Source of the DNA: Myxococcales bacterium
GTDB taxonomy: Bacteria; Myxococcota_A; Polyangia; Palsa-1104; JAEUJZ01
DNA length: 64,000 nt
NCBI GenBank assembly: GCA_016794365.1
Contig: JAEUKB010000002.1
Coordinates: 1 to 64,000, forward strand
Reading direction: 5' to 3'
Shown here one piece after another: positions 1-9,070 of this stretch. The notes below the pieces were generated by a model, which saw only the letters and a list, made by a program, of their open reading frames with translations, was not told the origin of the DNA and did no database searches. A program made the position numbers and the translations under genes. Positions within the stretch are counted from its first letter, which is position 1. Every line of letters starts with the position of its first letter.

Positions 1-219
1 GACGGAAGGAAGGAGCGCACGCGACCAGTCGAGCAGCCGCTCTCCCTCTGCTTGGCACTCTGTAAGAACCGATGCAAGCGAGTCCCCTTCTGGATAGCGC
101 AGCATGGTGGCCAGAAATCGATAGGACTCCGCCCGCTCTAGGAGCTTGTTGGAGTAACCGGAGTTGACACCTAATGAGATCGGCTTTTTTGTAGAAAAGC
201 TTACATTCTGAGATCTCAA
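1..219 (-). CDS. Partial CDS, possible TorD/NarJ-like redox enzyme chaperone (N-terminal part)
   Basis: An open minus-strand frame runs off the left edge. It reads ...LLERAESYRFLATMLRYPE... followed by an acidic helical stretch ending ERLLDWSRALLPSV at the edge. The pattern R-x-x-x-YRFLA-x-x-x-x-YP resembles the N-terminus of TorD/NarJ-family chaperones, which help mature molybdoenzymes. This is pattern recognition over only about 60 residues. The start is uncertain: no good ATG with a Shine-Dalgarno sequence is visible, so a TTG at 219 is used provisionally. A perfect palindrome TGAGATCTCA lies at 209-218. The gene points away from the efflux operon, whose last gene ends at 341, and nothing else is seen in the gap. 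Confidence 0.35.
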   Translation of the reverse strand, partial: MRSQNVSFSTKKPISLGVNSGYSNKLLERAESYRFLATMLRYPEGDSLASVLTECQAEGERLLDWSRALLPSV

Positions 220-340
220 AATGTTTTGGAGGCTTGGCTTTTCGATCGGGCTGCTGCGCAATCGCAGCGCGTCGTGACCGAAGCTGCTCTCCAAAAAATT
301 TCATGGAGAGCGGACGCAGACAGACTGCGTGTCTGGGCGG

Positions 341-3300
341 TTACGGAGGCGGCTGACTGGGCGGCTCTGCATCGTTTGGCGCGGATTCCGTACGCGCATA
401 CAGGAGCCGAAGGAGCTGCTGATACATCACAGGCAACACGATCAACGTCAGGAGTGCCGCAGACAGCGTTCCACCGACGATTACAACAGCAATCGGACGC
501 TGTGTTTCCGATCCAATCGCTCGTGACAGTGCCGCCGGAATCAGCCCAAGAGCAGCCAATGCAGCCGTCATCAGGACAGCTCGCAAGCGACTGTGGGCTC
601 CTTGATGAATGGCGTCAGCCAAAGGAACTCCGCTCCGCCGGTGTTCTTCCATCGCAGACACCACAAGGACTCCGTTCAGAGCGGCTTGTCCGACGAGTGC
701 AATGAATCCAACCGCAGCCGCAATCGACACTGGCATGTCAACCAGCCACAGACCGATGGCTCCACCGATCAGCGCAAACGGCACGTTTAACAGCACCAAG
801 ATCGCAAGCACCAACGAGTCAAATGCTTTGAACAGAATCGCCAGCGTAACAAGGAGTGCGAGCGGAACCACCACTTTCAGACGCTGCATGGAGCGCTCTT
901 TGGACTCAAACTCTCCGCCCCATTCCATGGTCATTCCAGGTCGTAGCGGAACCTTCTGGTTCACGGTGGCTTGCGCATCTTGAACAAAGCTCCCGAGATC
1001 TCGTCCGCGTACATTCATCCGAACCCCGATGTAGCGACGACCGTTTTCGCGGTTGAGCGTAGCCCGTCCATAGTCCACGCGCAGCGTCGCCACCGCTGAC
1101 AACGGAATCAGTGCGCCACTCCGCGTAGGAATCCGAAGCATTCCGATCCTTTCGACCGTATCGCGCGCTGCATCAGGAAGCCGTAACACCACATCAAAGT
1201 TGCGCTCTCCTTCCCACAGCGTACCGACCGGACTTCCCCCGATTGCGACGCTGATAAAGTGCTGAACTTCGGCCATGCTGAGCCCAAAGCGCCCCAGCAG
1301 CTCACGCTGCGGACGAATCTGAAGCTGTGGAATCGGAGCGCTCTTGACGATTCCTAAGTCTGCCACTCCTTTGACTCCGGACAGGACATCGCGCGTCGCT
1401 TCTGCCGTCGATTGCAGCTCTTTGAGATCATGATAAAAAATCTTGAGCGCAATCTGTCCCATCTGTCCGTAGACGCTCTGGTTGACGTTGTCGCGAATCG
1501 GCTGGGAAAAGTTCACGTCGAGTCCTGGGACCACAGCCAACCGCCGCTTGATCTGCTCAATCAAGGAACCAAGGCTCTGGGTTTCTTTGGGCCACAGCTC
1601 CATCGGTCGCAGCTTGACGAAGAACTCTAGGTTGCTGGGCAGCGCAGCATCGGTTCCATCTTCAGGACGACCAAGCTGGGAAGACAGCGCTTCCACTTGC
1701 GGAAACTCGGACAGAACCGCAGTCAGTTCCGGCATGATCCGTCGTCCTTCATCCAGCGAGCTGTTTGATGGAAGGGAAAACGTCAGATAGAGAGAGCCTT
1801 CGTTGATCTCAGGAAGGAACTCACTGCCACGCTGAGCCAAGATGTATCCCGATACGATGAGCGCCACCAGCGCGGTTCCCAAGACTGCAACAGGACGACG
1901 CAGCGCATTCCGTAGCGCGGGTGTGTACAGGCTCTCTGCAATGCGAAAGACTGGAGACTCTCTGTGATGGACTCCTTTGCGATAGGCGAGCGTCGCCAGC
2001 ACCGGAACCAGCGTCACTGAAAAGACCAGACTTCCGAGCAGTGCGGCCACCACTGTGTGCGCCATCGGCGAAAAGATCCGTCCTTCTACGCGCTGAAGCA
2101 TAAAGATCGGAAGGTACGCTGCAATGATGATAAGGAGCGCAAAGATCGTCGGTCTGGCAACTTGTGTCACGGCCCAGCCAATCCGTCCCCGTAGCTCTGA
2201 TGGTGCGTCTTTGGGTGGATGATGAAGCGTGCTGACAACGTGCTCCACAATCACAACGGCACCATCGACAATGACACCGAAATCCACTGCCCCCATCGAC
2301 AACAGGTTGGCGGACATTCCGCGCGCGTACAGATAGATAAACGCCACACACAGAGACAGCGGAATCGTTGTCGCTACGATCAGCGCAGCCTTCACATCGA
2401 GCAGGAACACAAACAGAACCAAGATCACCAGCACGGCTCCTTCGATCAGGTTCCGTCCAACGGTTTCGAGCGTCTTGTTGATAAGCTCTGTCCGATCATA
2501 AAAAGGCCAGACATGAACGGTGTGTGGGAGAGCGCGCGCGTTGATGTCTTCAATCTTGGTACGCACTCTGGATAGTACGGCAGACGGATTTTCACCGCGT
2601 CGCATCAAGATGATTCCTTCCACTGCATCCGCATCTGTTCCTCGGCTGTAGATGCCTTGGCGCGGTGTCCAGCCTTCACTGACAGATGCAACATCACGCA
2701 CCAAGATCGGTGTTCCTCTGCGCGTGGCCACTGCAACTTGACCAATATCAAGCGGTGTTGAAAACAGACCTTCGCTGCGAATCACCATCTGTTCTGCACC
2801 ACGGGTTAGGACACCTCCTGATGCATTGTGGGAAGCACTCTCTAGCGCGTCTTCCAGCTCGCGCAGAGTCAGTCCTTTGGCTGCAAGCAGCGCGGGATCT
2901 GCGCGGACATGAATTTCTCGAATCAGACCGCCATAGCTTACGACATCGGCGACTCCGTCCACTTGCAGAATCCGAGGACGAACCACCCAGTCCTGAAGGG
3001 TTCTCAGCAGCATCGGATCACCGTGAGTAGGCTGTCCTTTGTCATCGGTTGCACGCAGAGAATAGCGATAGATCTCACCAATCGGAGTCGATAGCGATCC
3101 AAGCTGCGGAGTGACTCCTTCAGGAAGCTCTGCAAGCCGCAGTCGTTCAAGCGTCTGCGCCCGTGCGAACAACAGATCCACGCCATCGGCAAACGTCAGC
3201 GTCACAAACGACAGACCAAACAAGTTGGTGCTCCGCACTTTGGTCAGTCCGAACGTTCCGTTCACTGCGCGCTCGATAGGAATCGAGACTTGACGCTCTA

Positions 3301-3481
3301 GCTCTTCCGCTGGTTGACCGGCATACAGCGTCAGAATGTTGACCTGTGTATCGGTTGGATCAGGAAAAGCTTCAATCGTCAGCTCGCGAAAGGAATACAG
3401 ACCCCAGAGCGTGCAGATCAGCGTCGCGGTCAATACAGCTGCACGACTCCGCAGCGCCATCGTGATGAGAGATTCAAACAC
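341..3481 (-). CDS. czcA: Heavy-metal efflux RND transporter, CzcA/CusA family inner-membrane pump
   Basis: The 1046-residue protein has normal length for an HME-RND pump. This is the inner-membrane, proton-driven component of a tripartite exporter moving metal ions out through an outer-membrane channel. Visible are the N-terminal membrane helix, two large periplasmic loops and about 12 helices. The TM4 motif (DFGVIVDGAVVIVE) is of the acidic type associated with divalent cations (Co, Zn, Cd, Ni) rather than the Cus copper/silver type. It is the last gene of a three-gene minus-strand operon, starting 2 bp after the adaptor gene. The exact metal is inferred, not shown. Confidence 0.93.
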   Translation of the reverse strand: MFESLITMALRSRAAVLTATLICTLWGLYSFRELTIEAFPDPTDTQVNILTLYAGQPAEELERQVSIPIERAVNGTFGLTKVRSTNLFGLSFVTLTFADGVDLLFARAQTLERLRLAELPEGVTPQLGSLSTPIGEIYRYSLRATDDKGQPTHGDPMLLRTLQDWVVRPRILQVDGVADVVSYGGLIREIHVRADPALLAAKGLTLRELEDALESASHNASGGVLTRGAEQMVIRSEGLFSTPLDIGQVAVATRRGTPILVRDVASVSEGWTPRQGIYSRGTDADAVEGIILMRRGENPSAVLSRVRTKIEDINARALPHTVHVWPFYDRTELINKTLETVGRNLIEGAVLVILVLFVFLLDVKAALIVATTIPLSLCVAFIYLYARGMSANLLSMGAVDFGVIVDGAVVIVEHVVSTLHHPPKDAPSELRGRIGWAVTQVARPTIFALLIIIAAYLPIFMLQRVEGRIFSPMAHTVVAALLGSLVFSVTLVPVLATLAYRKGVHHRESPVFRIAESLYTPALRNALRRPVAVLGTALVALIVSGYILAQRGSEFLPEINEGSLYLTFSLPSNSSLDEGRRIMPELTAVLSEFPQVEALSSQLGRPEDGTDAALPSNLEFFVKLRPMELWPKETQSLGSLIEQIKRRLAVVPGLDVNFSQPIRDNVNQSVYGQMGQIALKIFYHDLKELQSTAEATRDVLSGVKGVADLGIVKSAPIPQLQIRPQRELLGRFGLSMAEVQHFISVAIGGSPVGTLWEGERNFDVVLRLPDAARDTVERIGMLRIPTRSGALIPLSAVATLRVDYGRATLNRENGRRYIGVRMNVRGRDLGSFVQDAQATVNQKVPLRPGMTMEWGGEFESKERSMQRLKVVVPLALLVTLAILFKAFDSLVLAILVLLNVPFALIGGAIGLWLVDMPVSIAAAVGFIALVGQAALNGVLVVSAMEEHRRSGVPLADAIHQGAHSRLRAVLMTAALAALGLIPAALSRAIGSETQRPIAVVIVGGTLSAALLTLIVLPVMYQQLLRLLYARTESAPNDAEPPSQPPP

Positions 3482-3483
3482 GG

Positions 3484-4704
3484 CTATCCCTCCACGCTCA
3501 GCGAGTTCAGCAGAAGCAGAGCGCCACGCGTTACCACCTTGTCTCCCGCGTTGAGCCCTGCGCGAACTTCTGCATACTTTCGACTCTGTCTTCCCAGCGT
3601 CACTTCCTGTCGTTTGAAGTGTCCGGGCTCTGTTTCGACAAACACAACGGCTTGTAATCCGTCGCTGACTACGCTTTCGATGGGAACACGAATCACGCTG
3701 TGTTGGACGGTTCCCCCTTCCCCAAAGTGAGCTTCCACAAAGGCATTGGGACGCAGCAGTCGGTCTGGATTCTTGGCGCGGACACGAATCGGAACAGTCT
3801 GTCGTTCGGCATCCACCACTTGCGAGATGTTTTCAATCGTTCCGGTGCCAATGCTGTCGTTGTCACCAGGAATGCGGATGTCCACCGGATCTCCCACCCG
3901 CAGTCCGCCCAGATCATGCTGTGGGACATCAGCCAGCACCAGCACTTCATCGAGATCCGCCAGCGTCACCACCGGACGATCTCGACCGGGACCGACTTGT
4001 TGACCGGGCGCAGCATCGATCTGCGTCACCACACCACCACGCGGTGCCAGCAGCCAGTACAGGTTGTCTCCCGCTGTGGCAATCGACAGAGACTTCAGGC
4101 GCGAGTCCGCTGTCTTGGCTTGTAGCTCCGCATCTCGCAGATCATTTTGTGCAACCAACAGATCGTTGGCAGAAGCACCACGCGATTCGACCAGGACGCT
4201 CATTCGTTCGGCCAGCGCTTTCTTGGTCTGTGCCATCGCAGCACTGGCTCGTAGATCTTTGAGCATGGTCGCCAAGTCACCACTGCGAACCAGTGCCAGA
4301 CGAGCCCCCACAGCGACGGTTTCTCCCAGCCGGACTTCTACGTGATCGATGCGACCTTCCAGTGGTGCGTACGCGGGTGAAGTATGTGATTCAATCGTCA
4401 CAATCCGTGCAGTGATCGGTGGCAGAGGCAGTGGGGCTCCCAGCTTCGCTTCCGCTGTTTCAAACGGAATCGGCTGTGGCACTTGCGCCAGCAGCGTGAT
4501 GCTCTTTCGTCCTGCGATCCGATATGCGCTGCTGTTTCCGCCCAGTGAATCTGTGTGTGCGCTGGGTCCGATTTTGTGGATCCATCCACCGATGAATACT
4601 CCGATACAGAGACTGACCAGCAGCAGCAGCGGAGACTTCCTGGCTCGTGAAAGCAGCGACCAGAACGAAGAATGGGAAGCGGAAGAAGAATCGGATTTAG
4701 TCAT
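3484..4704 (-). CDS. czcB: Periplasmic adaptor (membrane fusion) subunit of the metal efflux system, HlyD/CzcB family
   Basis: The 406-residue protein links the RND pump to the outer-membrane channel. Near residues 20-40 it has one hydrophobic segment (SPLLLLVSLCIGVFIGGWI), then a barrel-sandwich/lipoyl half (YAPLEGRIDHVEVRLGETV), an alpha-helical hairpin with a coiled coil around AQTKKALAER, the second lipoyl half (APRGGVVTQIDAAPGQQV), and beta-barrel domains. The frame is open upstream, but the ATG at 4704 (MTKSDSSS) is preferred: it overlaps the channel gene's stop by 8 bp, as expected for translational coupling. No extra N-terminal metal-binding His/Cys domain is seen. Confidence 0.9.
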   Translation of the reverse strand: MTKSDSSSASHSSFWSLLSRARKSPLLLLVSLCIGVFIGGWIHKIGPSAHTDSLGGNSSAYRIAGRKSITLLAQVPQPIPFETAEAKLGAPLPLPPITARIVTIESHTSPAYAPLEGRIDHVEVRLGETVAVGARLALVRSGDLATMLKDLRASAAMAQTKKALAERMSVLVESRGASANDLLVAQNDLRDAELQAKTADSRLKSLSIATAGDNLYWLLAPRGGVVTQIDAAPGQQVGPGRDRPVVTLADLDEVLVLADVPQHDLGGLRVGDPVDIRIPGDNDSIGTGTIENISQVVDAERQTVPIRVRAKNPDRLLRPNAFVEAHFGEGGTVQHSVIRVPIESVVSDGLQAVVFVETEPGHFKRQEVTLGRQSRKYAEVRAGLNAGDKVVTRGALLLLNSLSVEG

Positions 4705-6028
4705 GTCTGCCACGTAGCTCCACAAGGTCCACAGAGAGCCGAAAGATGTCCGACAGCGCGCTGGCTTCCTGAAGCTGAAGTTCATCCAGCGCACGCTGTG
4801 CTTGATTCATGTCTGTCAGCGGAACCGCTCGCGCTTCAAACGCACGACGCACATCGCGCAAGATCGACTGCGCACGCGGGAGCACTTGTTCTTGCAGCAC
4901 ACGCAATCGCTGACGCTGCGAAGCGAGCGCACTGCGAAGCGACTCAGCTCGTGCCTCCAGTGCGCGGATCGTCAGTCGATGTTGTTCTCGGTATCGAAGT
5001 ACGCGCGCGTTTGCAGCTTGCGCTGCCACTTGTCCGCGATCTGCAAGCACAAGCGGAAGTGTCATGCTCACGTTCATGGAGTGCTGCTGATTCCCAGACA
5101 CCACAAAGGAATCGTACGTATATCCTACTCGCAGCGTCGGATCAGGAATGCGGACCGCTTGTGAAAGACGCGCTTCAGCGGACGCCACAGACTGCTCCAG
5201 AAGCAGTGCTTTCAGATCTGCGCGCTCTTCTGTTTTCAGCGGTTGCTCTTCTGCATTCACAATCCAGCGAGACAAAAGGAGTCGTGCCGCAGACTCATCA
5301 GCGAACGCTCCACAGCGCATTCCTACCAGCTCTGCACAGGTCGCTTGCGCCGATAGAATGTCTCCTTGATCGGCGGACACCTGCTGTTCCAAGCGCAGCA
5401 ATTCGATCTCTGCACGATCTGAATCCAGAGGCGGACCGAAGCCAGTCTTCACTCGCTCTTTGGCCAAGTACAGCGACTGTCTGGCTTGCTGGGTCAGGCG
5501 CTGATCCGCAGCCAGTCGCAGCGTTGCAACCGCGAGATCTCCAACTGCGCGCAGCAAGCGAATGGCCTGTCCTTGGATCGCAAAAGCAAGCTGCGCAGCG
5601 GACGCTTGGATCGCCAAGTCTGCTCGTTCAATGCGCGCACTTCGTCGGGCCAAGTCCAGATGCATTCCCAACCCAACCGAGTAGTTGGGAATGCTACGCA
5701 GCGGCGTCGGCAGATCGGGCGGATTGCTTGGACCGATAGGAATGGTTCCCACCGCTGCATCGAGCACAGGATTGTCAAACAGACGACTCTGCTGTGCATC
5801 GAAGCGACGGATGTCTAGCTCCAAGTGATCCGCTTGTAAGGAAGCCGCGCGGTCCCGAACCACTGACATCAGCGTGCGTACATCGGTCGCAGACTCAGGC
5901 TGAAACCAAACGTCTTGCGAAGAAGGACTCGCTCGCGCCAACGAGAAATCACAGAACGCAATGCCACAGAAGATCAGCCCTTGGCAGAGCGCAAACAAAA
6001 CCCACCGTACACAGTCTGTCAGCCGCAT
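4697..6028 (-). CDS. czcC: Outer-membrane efflux channel of the metal exporter, TolC/CzcC family
   Basis: The 443-residue protein is the first gene of the efflux operon. The start at 6028 is chosen because an AAGGAT Shine-Dalgarno lies about 8 bases upstream and a signal-peptide-like segment follows (VRWVLFALCQGLIFCGIAF). The mature part has the repeated long helices of TolC proteins: the LELDIRRFDAQQSRLFDNPVL region near residue 80, and a second half with ARLSQAVRIPDPTLRVGYTYD. Each half resembles the outer-membrane efflux protein domain. Function follows from family and operon order (channel, adaptor, pump). Confidence 0.88.
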   Translation of the reverse strand: MRLTDCVRWVLFALCQGLIFCGIAFCDFSLARASPSSQDVWFQPESATDVRTLMSVVRDRAASLQADHLELDIRRFDAQQSRLFDNPVLDAAVGTIPIGPSNPPDLPTPLRSIPNYSVGLGMHLDLARRSARIERADLAIQASAAQLAFAIQGQAIRLLRAVGDLAVATLRLAADQRLTQQARQSLYLAKERVKTGFGPPLDSDRAEIELLRLEQQVSADQGDILSAQATCAELVGMRCGAFADESAARLLLSRWIVNAEEQPLKTEERADLKALLLEQSVASAEARLSQAVRIPDPTLRVGYTYDSFVVSGNQQHSMNVSMTLPLVLADRGQVAAQAANARVLRYREQHRLTIRALEARAESLRSALASQRQRLRVLQEQVLPRAQSILRDVRRAFEARAVPLTDMNQAQRALDELQLQEASALSDIFRLSVDLVELRGRHD

Positions 6029-6136
6029 CAAATGATCCTTGCAGTGCAAGCGACAGACCACGCGCAGCACGCTGCATTCTCCGTCGCTGGAGCTTGTTCG
6101 TACGCGCAACAGCCTGACCAGTTACGCAAATGCACC

Positions 6137-6170
6137 GTGACAATTTGTGACAGTGCGACACAAAAGTCAC
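6137..6170. promoter_or_regulatory. Interrupted dyad upstream of the metal efflux operon
   Basis: GTGAC-aa-TTTGTG, a 9-base spacer, then CACAAA-a-GTCAC. The 11 paired bases are interrupted by small gaps. It lies about 110 bp before the czcC start, where an operator or a leader hairpin would be expected. No dedicated metal regulator gene is next to the operon inside this window. Function is inferred. Confidence 0.35.
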
Positions 6171-6221
6171 TGGCGAACGGTGGCTCAGCTCCGCTGCGAA
6201 TGATCACTTGAGATCGATCAA

Positions 6222-6298
6222 ATGAACGATCGAATGAACGACCACATGAACGACCACATGAACGATCGAATGAACGTTTGAACGATCACATGAGCGGG
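6222..6298. repeat. 12-bp tandem repeat array downstream of icd
   Basis: About six units of the form ATGAACGATCGA / ATGAACGACCAC. Decayed copies continue to about 6320. The array starts 34 bp beyond the icd stop codon, on the transcribed side. Apart from this array and the upstream dyad, the roughly 300-bp gap between icd and czcC shows no gene. Confidence 0.85.
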
Positions 6299-6332
6299 GT
6301 CATGTGATCGATTGGATGCGCAACAGAGGCCG

Positions 6333-7805
6333 TCAGTCTTCACCTTGGGCGCGGGTGAACGCGGGCTGGCCGTCCCATAGCTCCAGCTTTTCAACGTGCA
6401 TCCAGCGCAGCTTGAGCGACACATGCTGAAGCAGCGCCAAGATGGTTGCATCGTCCAGCGTATCGCTCGGCTCACGCAGGATGAAGCGACAGCGCCAGTG
6501 ATCAACGCACTCGGTCAGCGAGCCTCGGTCGGGATAGACCTTGGCGCCTCGGTTCGAGATCATCTTGAGCTTGAGCGGAGAGGTCTTGCACAGCCACTCC
6601 AACAGCGGACCCAGCTCTGCGGGTGTGGTCTGGGCTTCGACGAAGATGTCAACTCCGATGGTCTGTCGCTGGCTGGGACGCGGCACCGGCTTGTCCTTTG
6701 CGATGCGCGGGAGCACAAGCGGTGCGGTGCGACGAATCGACGTATGCTGCGGAGCCTGTCCAAGTCGGCGAATCACGGCATCAGCAAAGGCTTGGGTTCC
6801 GACGCAGCCATCCCGCCGGACATCTTCGGTATAGACGCCCTCTTCCAAGGCCAGGTAGATCGCTTGCTCGATCTGCGCCGCCGCTGCGTGCTCTTCCAAG
6901 TGCCGCAGCATCATCACCGCCGACAAGAGCACCGCGCAGGGATTGGCGCGATCTTGACCGGCGATGGTCGGTGCAGTGCCGTGAACGGCTTCAAAGATGG
7001 CCACCTCAGCGCCCAGGTTGGCTCCCGCCGCAAAGCCCAAGCCGCCGCACAGGCCCGACGTGAGATCCGACAAGATGTCGCCGTTCATGTTGGTGGTCAG
7101 CAAGACCTCGAACTGCTCGGGCGCGCGGACCAGCTGATGCGCCGCGTTGTCTACCAAGATGTGCGACGCAGCGATGTCGGGATATTCGAGTGAAACCTCC
7201 TCGAAGACGCGCTGAAACAAGCCTTCGGTTAGCTTCATGATGTTGGCTTTGGTTACGCAGTGGACACGCTTGCGTCCCTCGGCACGCGCCACCGCGAACG
7301 CCAGCCGCGCGACCTTTTCGCAGCCCTGTCGCGAGATCAGCTTGAGACACTGCGCGACGTTGGTCGTCTGCATGTGCTCAATGCCCGCGTACAGATCTTC
7401 GACGTTTTCCCGCACCACCACCAAGTCGATGTTGCGGTTTTGATACGGTCCGGGCACCGCAGCCAGCGTGCGCACCGGACGGATGTTTCCGTACGTTTCA
7501 AAGACCTTGCGCAGCGTGACATTCGCGCTCTTTTCGCCTTTGCCGACGGGTGTAGCCAGCGGACCTTTGAGCACGACCCGGCTGCGATGAATCGATGCGA
7601 TGGTCTCTTGCGGTACGCCCGAAGGCTGGCCTCGCAAAAAGACGCGCTCGCCCGCTTCGCAGTGCTCTAGCGCGAGCCTGACGCCGGTGGCTGCAATGAC
7701 GCGCAGGGTGGCTGCCATGACCTCGGGACCGATGCCATCGCCAGCAATGACGGTGACTCGCTTCTGACCGCTCTCGTCCAGTCTGTACGGTGTGCTGATC
7801 GCCAT
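6333..7805 (-). CDS. icd: NADP-type isocitrate dehydrogenase with C-terminal extension
   Basis: The 490-residue protein of the isocitrate/isopropylmalate dehydrogenase family converts isocitrate to 2-oxoglutarate in the TCA cycle. Seen are VIAGDGIGPEV at the N-terminus, the substrate-loop Ser in EKSANVTLRK, FETYGNIRPVR, the VVVRENVEDLYAGIEH stretch, the metal-binding TTNMNGDILSDL and the nucleotide-loop EAVHGTAPTIAGQD. After residue 340 comes an extra domain of about 130 residues, as in the long Thermus/Rickettsia-type enzymes. The start at 7805 has a GAGGAG Shine-Dalgarno. The gene is divergent from a small regulator. Confidence 0.93.
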   Translation of the reverse strand: MAISTPYRLDESGQKRVTVIAGDGIGPEVMAATLRVIAATGVRLALEHCEAGERVFLRGQPSGVPQETIASIHRSRVVLKGPLATPVGKGEKSANVTLRKVFETYGNIRPVRTLAAVPGPYQNRNIDLVVVRENVEDLYAGIEHMQTTNVAQCLKLISRQGCEKVARLAFAVARAEGRKRVHCVTKANIMKLTEGLFQRVFEEVSLEYPDIAASHILVDNAAHQLVRAPEQFEVLLTTNMNGDILSDLTSGLCGGLGFAAGANLGAEVAIFEAVHGTAPTIAGQDRANPCAVLLSAVMMLRHLEEHAAAAQIEQAIYLALEEGVYTEDVRRDGCVGTQAFADAVIRRLGQAPQHTSIRRTAPLVLPRIAKDKPVPRPSQRQTIGVDIFVEAQTTPAELGPLLEWLCKTSPLKLKMISNRGAKVYPDRGSLTECVDHWRCRFILREPSDTLDDATILALLQHVSLKLRWMHVEKLELWDGQPAFTRAQGED

Positions 7806-7844
7806 GGGACTCCTCGTAAGAACTAAATACACGAACTATGATGC

Positions 7845-7860
7845 ATGAAACTCATTTCAT
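7845..7860. promoter_or_regulatory. Palindromic operator candidate in the icd/regulator divergent promoter
   Basis: ATGAAA-CTCA-TTTCAT is a perfect 6-bp inverted repeat. Related words continue just downstream (GTTTCAATGTTCATG). It lies 40 bp from each start codon of the divergent pair, fitting binding by the adjacent winged-helix protein. Inference from position and symmetry. Confidence 0.5.
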
Positions 7861-7900
7861 GTTTCAATGTTCATGTATGAGGACTACCGTAGGAAAGGTC

Positions 7901-8224
7901 ATGACGATGGGAACCAACACAGAGCCGACGCAGTTTCCCGAGTGGACGTTTCTGACCAACCACGCTCATGTCTTGATCTTCTTGTCGCAGTGGCCCGACG
8001 CACTGCTGCGTGAGATCGCTGCGGCTGTGGGCATCACCGAGCGCGCCGTGCAGCGCATCATCGGCGAGCTAGAGTCGAGCGGCTACCTTGTGCGCGAGCG
8101 TGATGGTCGGCGCAATCGCTATGTCATCCGCAAAGAAGGCATGCTGCGTCACCCGCTGGAACGTCATCGCAGCGTCGAAGCGCTCCTCAACCTCGTTGCG
8201 AAAACCGACCCAGAACCGCTCTAA
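7901..8224 (+). CDS. Small winged helix-turn-helix transcriptional regulator
   Basis: The 107-residue protein is nearly all one winged HTH domain. It starts FPEWTFLTNHAHVLIFLSQ, then LREIAAAVGITERAVQRIIGELESSGYLVRERDGRRNRYVI, a recognition helix followed by the beta wing, then LRHPLERHRSVEALLNLV. This layout matches a common family of stand-alone MarR/ArsR-like regulators. The ATG at 7901 has AGGAAAGG upstream, so the longer open frame from 7838 is not used. The gene is divergent from icd with a palindrome between them, suggesting autoregulation and possibly icd control. No ligand-binding domain is visible. Confidence 0.85.
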   Translation: MTMGTNTEPTQFPEWTFLTNHAHVLIFLSQWPDALLREIAAAVGITERAVQRIIGELESSGYLVRERDGRRNRYVIRKEGMLRHPLERHRSVEALLNLVAKTDPEPL

Positions 8225-8356
8225 CCCGGCACGTTGGCGCAGTCCGACACGGATGGCAACGTCACGAAAACCGTAGCTTCCACCGTCTCGCGGATCGTAG
8301 ACGCCTACGTATCACGGACCTTGCGCTCGGTTGGCGGCCTGCGCCAGAGCACTCCG

Positions 8357-8578
8357 CTAGGATGATGCCGTCAGAGACGGATAGACCGGACAGCTTGCAG
8401 GATAGGGACGATTGGCTTCGCTGCCAGGCTGGTCCACACTTTGGCCCGCGCTTTGGCGACACGTTTCCCCCGTCGCGCAGTACACCAACCGACCTATCGC
8501 TTCGTTGCGCTCTACGGCAACCGTACGGTTCAGATGCGGACAGAACACAGCGACAGTCAGCAAGATGGAGCGACGCAT
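8357..8578 (-). CDS. Possible small Cys-containing protein
   Basis: A 73-residue minus-strand frame beginning MRRSILLTVAVFCPHLNR, continuing TVAVERNEAIGRLVYCATGETC and ending with a Pro/Cys-rich tail. The C-P-x-L-N-R start and spaced cysteines look more like a real protein than the other frames here, but no clear Shine-Dalgarno is present. Otherwise the 523-bp gap at 8225-8747 holds nothing I can support. Confidence 0.3.
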   Translation of the reverse strand: MRRSILLTVAVFCPHLNRTVAVERNEAIGRLVYCATGETCRQSAGQSVDQPGSEANRPYPASCPVYPSLTASS

Positions 8579-8747
8579 GGGCGCACCCTAACACAGCATT
8601 GTCCACAGCATGCGACGCATCCGCTGACTGGGTGTAGACCCTGTCTCTGCTCGCTGACTCACATCGTCAGGTGGCACCGCATTCCCGCCCACTGCCCCAA
8701 GCCCCGCGTAGAACAGCTCAGCTGCGACGACGCACAAGACCTGCACG

Positions 8748-9044
8748 GTGATGACGGACAACGGCTTGGCGTTTAAGAAAGGTCGCGGCTTCTACGAGTT
8801 CACCAAGACCGAGACCATCCAGGGCTACAAGGAAATCATCCTTGCGGACCGCAAGACCGGCGACATGTTCGCAGGTGCCGCTGCGCGTGAACTGCTCGGA
8901 CTGCCCGCCGAGGGAGAAGGCTCTGCGCGCATCAAGCCGACGGCGCTCGACAAGTACATCGTGTTTGTGCAGAGCACGTCGGTCAACCGCAAGCTCATCG
9001 GCAAGACCAAGTTCCTCTACGAAGTGGACGACTGGAGCGAGTAA
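8748..9044 (+). CDS. Conserved-looking small protein of unknown function
   Basis: A 98-residue protein starting at GTG 8748 or ATG 8751. No strong Shine-Dalgarno is seen. It is soluble, with no signal peptide or membrane segment. Its balanced composition (GRGFYEFTKTETIQGYKEII, DRKTGDMFAGAAARELLG, DKYIVFVQSTSVNRKLIG, KTKFLYEVDDW) looks like a folded alpha/beta domain. I do not recognise the family. It lies 26 bp upstream of another unrecognised gene on the same strand, so the two may be co-transcribed. Confidence 0.65.
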   Translation: MMTDNGLAFKKGRGFYEFTKTETIQGYKEIILADRKTGDMFAGAAARELLGLPAEGEGSARIKPTALDKYIVFVQSTSVNRKLIGKTKFLYEVDDWSE

Positions 9045-9070
9045 CCAGCAAAACCGGCTAGAGTGTCCAA

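Noticed and set aside
6222..6298. Repeat arrays considered as CRISPR or phage attachment sites
   Set aside because: Units are 11-31 bp with no unique spacers and no cas genes, and each locus has a different unit.
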